Shown: positions 1 through 5,919 of the stretch, piece after piece
How the letters are laid out: each line of letters begins with the position of its first letter
How positions within the stretch are numbered: position 1 is the stretch's first letter
Source: Candidatus Rifleibacteriota bacterium
Lineage (GTDB): Bacteria > Muiribacteriota > Ozemobacteria > Ozemobacterales > Ozemobacteraceae
Length of the DNA stretch: 11,326 bases
Assembly (NCBI GenBank): GCA_028691595.1
Contig: JAQUZA010000069.1
Span: forward strand, 1-11,326
Direction: 5' to 3'
The notes under the pieces: generated by a model
Told to the model about the DNA's origin: nothing
The model's database searches: none
What the model saw: the letters and a program-made list of their open reading frames with translations, nothing else
Program-made: the position numbers and the translations under genes

Positions 1-1
1 T

Positions 2-64
2 CTGATGTCTGGAGCCATGCTCGAAAGTAACCTGAAGCTCTTTAAACGCCTGCTTCAGAACTGA
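2..64 (+). CDS. 3' end of an upstream gene (partial, product unknown)
   Basis: The frame starting at base 2 is open from the window edge to a TGA at 62-64. It encodes about 20 residues ending LKLFKRLLQN, which look like a charged amphipathic helix typical of a protein C-terminus. The other two + frames are less plausible; frame 1 stops at 28-30. Nothing identifies the family. A 7-bp inverted repeat (CTGAAGC 32-38, GCTTCAG 52-58) lies inside it without a T tract, so I do not call it a terminator. The coding call rests only on the open frame and its composition, so it is tentative. Confidence 0.45.
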   Translation: MMSGAMLESNLKLFKRLLQN

Positions 65-85
65 CCTCTACGGCCTTGGTAATTT

Positions 86-120
86 TTGCCCTGTGGCAAT
101 GTCGAAAATTCAATTTTAAT
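86..120 (+). promoter_or_regulatory. weak candidate promoter for the 147-851 gene
   Basis: TTGCCC at 86-91 (4/6 to the sigma70 -35 box) is followed after 17 bp by TTCAAT at 109-114 (4/6 to the -10 box). An alternative -10, TTTAAT, lies at 115-120. The stretch is A/T-rich and ends just before the ribosome binding site. Transcription could equally read through from the upstream gene. Confidence 0.28.
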
Positions 121-146
121 CACTGCCTGGTTTTTAGGAGATAAAA

Positions 147-851
147 ATGCATAAGAGAATTCTTGTTTCAGGTCTTTTAATTGGCGCGATGCTCGGTACA
201 CCGGTTTTCGCTCAGCCTGTTGAAGAAACTGCTGCAGCTTCAATGTCGGTCGAGCTTCCCGGCGATGGTCAGGAGAAAACCCGCGAGGATATTGAGCCTG
301 TTGATTCTTTCAAGCTGGTTGTCGATACTCAGGAATACAAAATCGAGCCCGGAGTTCCGGTAGAACTATCTTTAAAAGGCGAAAAGGTCAAGGCGGTTCT
401 GAATATTGAGCCGCTCAAAACCTTTAATTATGGTGGGGTAGAGTTGCAATACCCAAGGTATTTTACCTTTGAAGCCGATTTGAGTGACAAAGATGTTAAA
501 CTCTGGAACCTCTCGGGAAATCAGTGTGTATTGATGATTCAACGTTATCCCGTGCCCGGCATGGATCACCTGATAATGGCACAGATGCTGCAGCCTCGCT
601 TTGGTGAGAAAAATTCGATCATGTCGCCGTGCAGTATGAAATTGCTTGGAGAAGAAGCAAAGGGTACCAGATTAACAACTACCATTGGCGACAGCACCAT
701 CACCCAGGATATCTACTCGTTCAAATCTGGCAGCGGTTCGCTGCTGCTAATTCTGCAGGATACCCTCGGGCTCAATTCTGCGCCCTCAGAAGAAGGCAAA
801 AATTTCAAAGAAATGCTGAGTCAGACCTTTAAACTGGCGGCCGAAGGTTGA
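147..851 (+). CDS. secreted protein of unknown function
   Basis: The gene encodes 234 residues. The first 22 form a clear Sec signal peptide: HKR basic start, hydrophobic core, and a likely cut after VFA before QPVEE. The mature protein begins with an acidic, Ala/Ser-rich linker (about 23-55). A globular part rich in alternating beta-type patterns follows to the end. It contains only two cysteines, C127 and C162, which could form a disulfide in the periplasm. There are no further membrane segments and no lipobox. AGGAG at 136-140 sits 6 bases before the ATG and supports this start. The gene stands alone between the upstream gene tail and the promoter of the next gene. I do not recognise a family; an envelope-associated role follows only from the signal peptide. 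Confidence 0.82.
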   Translation: MHKRILVSGLLIGAMLGTPVFAQPVEETAAASMSVELPGDGQEKTREDIEPVDSFKLVVDTQEYKIEPGVPVELSLKGEKVKAVLNIEPLKTFNYGGVELQYPRYFTFEADLSDKDVKLWNLSGNQCVLMIQRYPVPGMDHLIMAQMLQPRFGEKNSIMSPCSMKLLGEEAKGTRLTTTIGDSTITQDIYSFKSGSGSLLLILQDTLGLNSAPSEEGKNFKEMLSQTFKLAAEG

Positions 852-878
852 TAATGGCCGCCGGGTATATATGAGTGG

Positions 879-923
879 TCAGGCTCGATCGGCCTGATGA
901 GCCAGTTGGGCCGCAGACTGGCT
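879..923 (+). repeat. two consecutive hairpins after the 147-851 gene
   Basis: The first is TCAGGC 879-884 with GCCTGA 892-897 around a 7-base loop. The second is AGCCAGT 900-906 with ACTGGCT 917-923 around a 10-base loop, followed by GTTTCCCCCTT. Both stems are perfect, but the T tract is interrupted by C's, so termination would be weak or of a non-classical kind. The position fits a 3' end for the preceding transcript. Confidence 0.4.
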
Positions 924-935
924 GTTTCCCCCTTA

Positions 936-963
936 TTGACAAGGTTCTGATCTGTTATATAGA
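936..963 (+). promoter_or_regulatory. sigma70-like promoter of the 997-1998 gene
   Basis: A perfect -35 box TTGACA (936-941) is followed after 16 bp by TATAGA (958-963, 4/6 match to the -10 box). Transcription would start near 970. That lies downstream of the in-frame ATG at 964 and upstream of the ATG at 997, so the promoter also argues for the later start codon. Confidence 0.6.
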
Positions 964-984
964 ATGCATAATCTGAGGTTTTCC

Positions 985-989
985 AGGAG
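985..989 (+). promoter_or_regulatory. ribosome binding site deciding the 997 start
   Basis: AGGAG lies 7 bases before the ATG at 997. The alternative in-frame ATG at 964 has no comparable site before it. Confidence 0.75.
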
Positions 990-996
990 TAATAGA

Positions 997-1998
997 ATGC
1001 GAAAAGTTTGTTTGGTCGTTATTCTTGCAGCTTTGTTATTGGTGCCGGTGTCAAAAGTCTCTGCCCAGAAAGCCAAATGGGGCAAACGGCAAGGGAATGC
1101 CGGTAATGCTGAAATGGCGCAGAAAAGGCAACAAATGCAGCAAAAGCTCCAGCAACGTCTGCAGCAGGGCAAACAGGGCGGCGTGGAAGGCTCAACTCTG
1201 AAAGAAAAATTTCAGCAGCGACAACAAAACCGCCAGGGCGACCCTGAAGCCGCTAAAGCCCGTCGGCAGGCCATGAAAGAAAAGTGGGAAGCCTTAAAAA
1301 AAGGTAACGGAAATTTAGGCAGCCTGCAGGAGCGCATCAAAGCCTTTCAGGAAGCAAAAAAAACTGGCGATAAAGACCTCTACCAACAGCGAAAGGCTGA
1401 CCTGCAGCAGCAGTGGAAAAACATGTCACCCCAGGAACGCCAGGCCATCGGGCAACAGATTCCTGAACTGAATCGACGCATGATGCAACTTGAAGGTGGC
1501 CCGGCAGCATTCAATGCCACCAGAACCGGTTCTGATGGTCGCGCACAAAAATTCATCGGTGAAGCGGCCCGCAAAGGCAACACCTGGAATTATCAGGGGG
1601 CCACTGCCGGAGAAGGTGGCCGGCCGGTTAATGTTACCGGAGAAACTTCGGTTGAAGGCAACCAGGCAAAATTTCAGCGTCAATGGAAAGGCCCGAAAGG
1701 TAAGGGTGCCGACGTAACCGGTACCCACACAAAAGACGGTAGCGTGGTTACCACTGACAAGACTATAACCGGCGATAACGGTGGGTCAACTCACCTTAAC
1801 TCTACTTCTACCCGTGCTGGTGATACCATCACGACAGTTGTCAACACCGATGATGGCAAGACTGTTACCCAGCAGGTTACCGGCCTGGTAGATTCGTCGG
1901 GTGTACATACCACCAGCACCATAACCGGGCCACAGGGCCAGACAGTGCAAACCTCGGGCGACTGGATGTTTGATTTTCTTAACGAATCTGATTATTAA
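997..1998 (+). CDS. secreted Gln-rich coiled-coil / Thr-Gly repeat protein, function unknown
   Basis: The protein has 333 residues from the ATG at 997. An in-frame ATG at 964 would place a charged stretch before the signal peptide and lies before the predicted transcription start. Residues 1-23 are a Sec signal peptide cut after VSA. Residues 24-165 are very rich in Gln, Lys and Arg and look like basic coiled-coil helices. They include W-K-N-M-S-P-Q-E-R at 140-148, reminiscent of the W..LSPEER pattern in small periplasmic helical proteins. Residues 170-321 change to a low-complexity, beta-prone region rich in Thr, Gly, Asp and Val, with loose recurrences such as TITGDNGG, TDDGKTV and TITGPQGQ. 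The end is acidic (DWMFDFLNESDY). It has its own promoter and terminator. Surface or matrix attachment is conceivable, but no function is assigned. Confidence 0.8.
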   Translation: MRKVCLVVILAALLLVPVSKVSAQKAKWGKRQGNAGNAEMAQKRQQMQQKLQQRLQQGKQGGVEGSTLKEKFQQRQQNRQGDPEAAKARRQAMKEKWEALKKGNGNLGSLQERIKAFQEAKKTGDKDLYQQRKADLQQQWKNMSPQERQAIGQQIPELNRRMMQLEGGPAAFNATRTGSDGRAQKFIGEAARKGNTWNYQGATAGEGGRPVNVTGETSVEGNQAKFQRQWKGPKGKGADVTGTHTKDGSVVTTDKTITGDNGGSTHLNSTSTRAGDTITTVVNTDDGKTVTQQVTGLVDSSGVHTTSTITGPQGQTVQTSGDWMFDFLNESDY

Positions 1999-2040
1999 AC
2001 TCAGTCTCTGCTGATCAGCAGAAACACAAATTCAAAAAAA

Positions 2041-2091
2041 TCTCCTTTGCGCGCTTTCGCTAAGCAGGAAGCGCGTCAGGGAGTTTTTTTT
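2041..2091 (+). terminator. Rho-independent terminator of the 997-1998 gene
   Basis: The stem starts with CTCC at 2042-2045 opposite GGGAG at 2079-2083. It continues through a few wobble or mismatched pairs to CGCGC 2050-2054 opposite GCGCG 2071-2075. The apical part can pair further (TTTC with GGAA). Eight T's follow at 2084-2091. A run of seven A's precedes the stem (2034-2040), so it could also terminate transcription from the other strand. Confidence 0.85.
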
Positions 2092-2104
2092 GACCAGACA
2101 AGTG

Positions 2105-2142
2105 ATTCTGTCAGGCGAGGAAATTTTGCCTGACAGAATTTT
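2105..2142 (+). repeat. perfect 12-bp inverted repeat, possible second terminator or operator
   Basis: ATTCTGTCAGGC (2105-2116) is perfectly complementary to GCCTGACAGAAT (2128-2139) around an 11-base loop. Only a short TTT plus C follows (2140-2143). It stands 14 bases behind the main terminator and about 36 bases before a TTGACA box. It could be a back-up terminator or a regulator binding site for the porin operon. The half-site contains CTGTCA, part of the known Pho box, but in inverted orientation rather than the direct repeat that PhoB needs. Confidence 0.6.
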
Positions 2143-2148
2143 CATAGC

Positions 2149-2206
2149 CAAAAAAACATTTTTTGAAAAAATAGGCCTTGACAGCCTTGCAGTTCTAAAT
2201 AGTCTA
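2149..2206 (+). promoter_or_regulatory. candidate promoter of the porin operon with UP-like A/T tracts
   Basis: A perfect TTGACA (2178-2183) follows three A/T tracts: A7 at 2150-2156, T6 at 2159-2164 and A6 at 2166-2171. These lie where an UP element would sit. The -10 is poor: TAGTCT after 16 bp or AGTCTA after 17 bp, about 3/6 at best. An activator or alternative start region may therefore be involved. This is the only promoter-like sequence I see in the 332-bp gap at 1999-2330. Confidence 0.42.
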
Positions 2207-2330
2207 TCAACCTTGGCCTTACGGTGTATTTCAAAAGATCGATCCCGGTGGAAAGGCCGGAGATTTACGAAAAAACATAAGTATTTGTTGGGTTAAGCAT
2301 TTAAATCAGAGAATCAGATTGGAGAAAAAA
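2207..2330 (+). other. untranslated leader before the porin gene
   Basis: About 124 bases lie between the candidate promoter and the porin start codon. They include a short GC-rich stretch with self-complementary CCGG pairs near 2244-2264, then A/T-rich sequence. I do not recognise a riboswitch fold. A TTG-started frame from 2090 to 2296 begins inside a terminator T tract, has no ribosome binding site and is not believable as a gene. Confidence 0.4.
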
Positions 2331-3665
2331 ATGAGACGTAGACTAGGTGGAATGATGGCGCTTGTATTTGCCTTTGCCTTATCCCTCAACACGGTTTCCG
2401 CGGCTGACGATATCGTTATACACGGTCTGGTCAGCCAGGGATTCCTCAAAACAACAGATAACAACTATCTGAATGAATCAAAAGATGGCAGCAGTGAATT
2501 CAACGAATACATCCTGAACTTTCAGAAAAACATGGATGACAAACTGAGGGTAGGGGTGCAGCTTATTTCAAGAGATCTTGGCAAAGAAGGCAATAATAAC
2601 GTAAAAGTCGACTGGGGTTACGGTGATTATCGTGTTAACGACAATTTCGGCGTGCGACTTGGGCGGGTAAAAGTTCCATTTGGCATGTATAACCAGTATC
2701 GTGATATCGACATGTTGCGCACCCCGGTTTTGCTGCCAACATCGATCTACATGGAAGACTACCGCACCTTTCTGACTGCATTTAACGGTGGGTCACTCTA
2801 TGGTTCCATACCACTCAAAAAAGGTAGTATCGATCTTGAAATGGTCGTTGGTGGTGCCGATATCGACCCCGATGCCGGCGTTGTTAAAGAAGTCGTCGGA
2901 AACCTGAATCGCAAGTTTGAGGCCGGCGCAACTGCCAAACTTTATGGTGGTCTCGCTGCCAATCCTTTGACTGCGCCTCTTGTGCCTGTTGTTAAGGCTC
3001 AGGGTGCAAAAGTTGCCCACGTTGGTGACCCCGAACGCGATACTTCTTCAAGAATCTGCAATTCTTCAAAAATAGTCTGGAACACCCCGGTTGAAGGCCT
3101 CAAAATCGGCGGAACTCATTCTGATGTAGACACGCAGACCCATGAGCTCATGATTTTCCAGCCGGTAATTGCCAAAGCCCCGGTCAATTTAACTACTTTT
3201 ATGCCGGCTTTTACTACGCAGGTTGAAAGCAATCTGAGATTTAAAGTCGACATCGGCTCTTTCGAATACAATATCAACAAATTCACCTTCGCCGGCGAAT
3301 ATATGGCCGCTCACCAGACCCTGAGCTATACGTTCACCACGACCCCTGAGATTGCATCGACAACTTCCGGTCAGGTTTCCATGACTTCGGTCGGTAGTTA
3401 TCTGCAAGCTGTTTATCGCCATAATGACCGGCACGAATGGGCCCTATGCCGCGCAGAACTCTTTTCTGACAAGAATAACAAGATTTCAACCGAATCTCAT
3501 AAAGATACCAGTGCCTCGTTCAGATACAACATTACCGGTGACTGGAGCGTTAAACTTGAATATCACTGGTTTGACGGCACAGGTCAGTTACAGTATGAGA
3601 TGAACCCCCAGGGTGTTGAACGAAAATGGAACATGGTTGCTTTCAAGACCAGCTATAACTTCTAA
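2331..3665 (+). CDS. outer-membrane porin, OprO/OprP-like beta-barrel
   Basis: The mature protein should form a beta-barrel channel in the outer membrane. The ATG at 2331 is chosen because GGAG (2321-2324) lies 6 bases before it; the in-frame TTG at 2319 overlaps that site. It encodes 444 residues with a signal peptide of 24 (cut after VSA, before ADD). The body alternates polar and hydrophobic residues as in transmembrane beta strands. It has the GRVKVPFGMY block (111-120) followed by NQYRDIDMLR and LLPTSIY, a pattern I know from phosphate-selective-type and related porins of Gram-negative bacteria. The last residue is Phe (TSYNF), the usual assembly signal. It is the first gene of a likely operon with a PstS-like protein 21 bp downstream and a chemoreceptor after that. 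Anion or phosphate selectivity is inferred from neighbours only; charge at the constriction cannot be judged here. Confidence 0.85.
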   Translation: MRRRLGGMMALVFAFALSLNTVSAADDIVIHGLVSQGFLKTTDNNYLNESKDGSSEFNEYILNFQKNMDDKLRVGVQLISRDLGKEGNNNVKVDWGYGDYRVNDNFGVRLGRVKVPFGMYNQYRDIDMLRTPVLLPTSIYMEDYRTFLTAFNGGSLYGSIPLKKGSIDLEMVVGGADIDPDAGVVKEVVGNLNRKFEAGATAKLYGGLAANPLTAPLVPVVKAQGAKVAHVGDPERDTSSRICNSSKIVWNTPVEGLKIGGTHSDVDTQTHELMIFQPVIAKAPVNLTTFMPAFTTQVESNLRFKVDIGSFEYNINKFTFAGEYMAAHQTLSYTFTTTPEIASTTSGQVSMTSVGSYLQAVYRHNDRHEWALCRAELFSDKNNKISTESHKDTSASFRYNITGDWSVKLEYHWFDGTGQLQYEMNPQGVERKWNMVAFKTSYNF

Positions 3666-3686
3666 GGTCAGGGAGAGAAAATTAAT

Positions 3687-4118
3687 ATGAAAAAAACAAT
3701 AGCATTGTTGATGACGGTTATTTTCAGCTTGTCGATGTTCACCAGCCTGTTCGCACAGGCAGATGAGCTTCTGATCATTGCCAACAGTGGTGTTTCCCAG
3801 ACCGAAATAGCTGGCAAAGACCTGGGTAACATGTTCCTTGGAAAAAAGAATTCCTGGGAGGGTGGGCAAAAGGTTGTGCCGGTAACACTCGATTCTGGTT
3901 CTACCCACGACAGCTTTCTTAAAGCTTTTATAAAGAAGAGCAGCTCTCAGTTTTCGACCTTCTGGAAACAGGCTGTATTTACCGGTCAGGGAATTCCGCC
4001 AAAATCTGTATCTTCTGAAGCAGATGTGGTAAAATTCGTTTCGGAAAATGCTGGAGCGGTCGGTTACATTTTGGCCTCGACACCACACGATGGCGTAAAA
4101 GTTTTGACCGTTAAATAA
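3687..4118 (+). CDS. small PstS-like periplasmic substrate-binding protein
   Basis: The product has 143 residues with a signal peptide of about 23 (cut after LFA). The mature part resembles one portion of the phosphate-binding PstS fold (PBP-like family). It has an F-L-G-K block near 50-53 with a following W-E-G-G, then V-P-V-T-L-D-S-G-S near 64-72. A W-x-x-x-x-F-T-G-x-G stretch covers 93-102, and the end reads AGAVGYI. Full PstS proteins are about 300-350 residues with two lobes, so this single-domain form is far too short for a classical importer component, and no permease or ATPase gene is adjacent. AGGGAG at 3670-3675 is an acceptable ribosome site. It lies between a porin and a chemoreceptor, which suggests solute capture or delivery to the receptor. 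Phosphate as ligand is a family-based guess. Confidence 0.78.
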   Translation: MKKTIALLMTVIFSLSMFTSLFAQADELLIIANSGVSQTEIAGKDLGNMFLGKKNSWEGGQKVVPVTLDSGSTHDSFLKAFIKKSSSQFSTFWKQAVFTGQGIPPKSVSSEADVVKFVSENAGAVGYILASTPHDGVKVLTVK

Positions 4119-4179
4119 AAACTTCTGGCAGCAAAGGATTGATTGAAAGGCCTGACTGGAATTTTGCGCAGGAGTTTCT

Positions 4180-5832
4180 ATGAAAAGTAATTCTATCATT
4201 GTAAAGATATGGCTTGGTGTTTGCTCGATTATTCTCGGTTATGTCGTGTCGATGGTAACTTTTCATTCATCATCTGAGATGGTTTTGCGTGAAATGACGG
4301 TTACGGCTGATGCAAGGTTTCCTGCAGCAAAGCTGAGTCAGAGCCTATTAAATGGTTTTCAGAACCATGTAAAACTTTACAATGACTCCGTTTTACTTGG
4401 CGATACCGGAAAAATCGATGAAGCGAAGGGAATGGGCAAAACAAGCATCGATGAGCTCGCTTCTCTGCTTCTGGTGCTTGATAAAAATCACCCCGATTAT
4501 TCTGTTTACCATGATCTGCAAAAAGAAATCCTTGACTATGAAGATGAAGCCGTAAAGGTTTATACGGCCATGGCAGAAGGCGACAGCAGCGATGCTCTCA
4601 TAAAGAGGGCATCGCTGCTTGCTTCCAAAATGAAGGCCATTCAGGAAAAACTTGAAAACCTCGAAGATCTCACTTCAACTCAGCTTTTGAGCCAGTTGAG
4701 AAGTATAAGTGCTTACCTTTCAGAAAAGACAAAACTTAACCGCTGGTTGTTTGTAGTGTTTCTGACTTTGGGCGTTCTGTTGGTGCATTTTATCATCAGC
4801 CGTCAGGTGCTCAGGCCACTGGTCGAAATTACCAGGTCTGCCCAGGAAATGGAAAAAGGCAATTTTGATGTAAAAATTGACTACAGGTCTGAAGATGAGA
4901 TGGGTCTGCTGGCCGAAGCTTTTCGGGCCATGGCCGATTCGCAGATGAAAAAGGCCGATCTGGCCGCCTCAATTGCCCGTGGTGACCTGACCTGCGAAGT
5001 AAAACTCGATTCTGAAACCGACAAACTTGGCATGGCCCTTTCAGAAATGGTGGCCAGTCTGAATTCTGTGATCCGCCGCATAAATGAAACCTCCGGGCAG
5101 GTAGTGGTCAAGTCTCAACAAATGGCAGATGCAAGTCAGTCTTTATCAGAAGGGGCTATCAAAACAGCTTCTTCACTTGAAGAAATATCGAGTTCAATTG
5201 TTGACATCGAATCAAAAACCAAAACAACCGCCGAAAACGCCAATCTTGCCAATAATCTGGCAGAAGATGCCCGCAATGCGGCCGAACTTGGCAACAAAAA
5301 CATGGCCGACCTTGTTGCTTCCATCGCCGACATTCAAACTTCAAGCAAGAGTATCGTAAAAATTATAAAAGTAATCGATGATATTGCTTTTCAGACAAAT
5401 CTGCTCGCTCTTAATGCCGCTGTTGAAGCCGCCCGAGCCGGCCGACACGGAAAAGGGTTCGCGGTGGTCGCTGATGAAGTTCGTAACCTGGCCGGGCGAA
5501 GTGCCAAAGCAGCACGCGAAACTGCAGACCTGATCGGCAATACCGGTAACAAAATCGAAAATGGTGCCCAGATCGCCACAAAGACTGATGAATCACTTAA
5601 AGAAATCGTAAAATCAGCAATCAAAATGGTCGATCTCAGTGCCGAAATTTCGACCGCTTCTGCAGAACAGGCAAACTCGATTGCTCTTATTGTTTCAGGG
5701 CTCGAACAGATTGACTCAATTACCCAGAGCAACGCCAGCAACGCTGAAGAAACAGCCGCCGCCTCAAGCGATCTTTCTGCGCAGGCCGACGAACTGCAGC
5801 AGCAGCTTAAACGCTTCAACTGCCGCAGCTGA
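4180..5832 (+). CDS. methyl-accepting chemotaxis protein
   Basis: This chemoreceptor has 550 residues. Membrane helix 1 is at about 8-28 and helix 2 at about 188-207. They enclose a periplasmic, mostly helical sensor of about 160 residues, in the size range of four-helix-bundle sensors. A HAMP linker follows (about 208-260). A second HAMP-like unit containing IARGDLTCEV and DKLGMALSEM covers 261-300. The cytoplasmic signalling coiled coil ends in the highly conserved hairpin tip (about 398-440: DDIAFQTNLLALNAAVEAAR, then GKGFAVVADEVRNLA), where CheA and CheW bind. Glu/Gln- and Ala/Ser-rich helices on both sides could carry methylation sites. The C-terminus (QLKRFNCRS) lacks the NWETF-type pentapeptide tether for CheR. 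AGGAG (4170-4174) is 5 bases before the ATG. The 61-bp gap from the PstS-like gene shows no terminator, so co-transcription is likely. Confidence 0.96.
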   Translation: MKSNSIIVKIWLGVCSIILGYVVSMVTFHSSSEMVLREMTVTADARFPAAKLSQSLLNGFQNHVKLYNDSVLLGDTGKIDEAKGMGKTSIDELASLLLVLDKNHPDYSVYHDLQKEILDYEDEAVKVYTAMAEGDSSDALIKRASLLASKMKAIQEKLENLEDLTSTQLLSQLRSISAYLSEKTKLNRWLFVVFLTLGVLLVHFIISRQVLRPLVEITRSAQEMEKGNFDVKIDYRSEDEMGLLAEAFRAMADSQMKKADLAASIARGDLTCEVKLDSETDKLGMALSEMVASLNSVIRRINETSGQVVVKSQQMADASQSLSEGAIKTASSLEEISSSIVDIESKTKTTAENANLANNLAEDARNAAELGNKNMADLVASIADIQTSSKSIVKIIKVIDDIAFQTNLLALNAAVEAARAGRHGKGFAVVADEVRNLAGRSAKAARETADLIGNTGNKIENGAQIATKTDESLKEIVKSAIKMVDLSAEISTASAEQANSIALIVSGLEQIDSITQSNASNAEETAAASSDLSAQADELQQQLKRFNCRS

Positions 5833-5852
5833 TCGCATAATGCCGTATAAGG

Positions 5853-5902
5853 AAGCCAGCCTGAAAAACTCGGTTAAGAGATTATAATTTCTGGCTTAAC
5901 CG
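5853..5902 (+). promoter_or_regulatory. tspO promoter inside an inverted repeat, with competing hairpins
   Basis: A perfect -10 box TATAAT (5883-5888) with CTGAAA (5861-5866, 4/6 match to the -35 box) 16 bp upstream forms a promoter. The -10 sits inside an 8-bp perfect inverted repeat: CGGTTAAG 5871-5878 and CTTAACCG 5895-5902. A second perfect pairing, AAGCCAG 5853-5859 with CTGGCTT 5891-5897, shares bases 5895-5897 with the first, so in a read-through RNA the two stems exclude each other. No T tract follows, so it is not a terminator. The dyad could be a repressor site covering the promoter. Confidence 0.5.
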
Positions 5903-5919
5903 CATAAGAGAGGTATAAT

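Noticed and set aside
55..243. A 62-codon minus-strand frame at the left edge
   Set aside because: It overlaps the signal-peptide region of the 147-851 gene and its leader, and shows no supporting features.
2178..2228. A sigma54 promoter before the porin operon (TTGACAGCCTTGCA and TTGGCCTTACGGTG)
   Set aside because: The GG/GC spacing required for sigma54 is not met in the first, and the second lacks the GC element.
2090..2296. A 68-codon TTG-started frame between the terminator and the porin gene
   Set aside because: It begins inside the terminator T tract, runs through the second hairpin and promoter region, and has no ribosome binding site.
2207..2330. A riboswitch in the porin leader
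   Set aside because: Short GC-rich complementarity exists, but I could not match the conserved bases of the c-di-GMP, fluoride or cobalamin classes.
3588..4199. A 203-codon open frame on the minus strand across the PstS-like gene
   Set aside because: It spans the end of one gene, the whole of another and both gaps, has no recognisable domain and no good ribosome site, and lies opposite genes with clear signal peptides and family motifs.
5391..5819. A 142-codon minus-strand frame opposite the chemoreceptor signalling domain
   Set aside because: It is the Ala/Ser-rich antisense of a highly conserved coding region; such frames are common opposite chemoreceptor genes.
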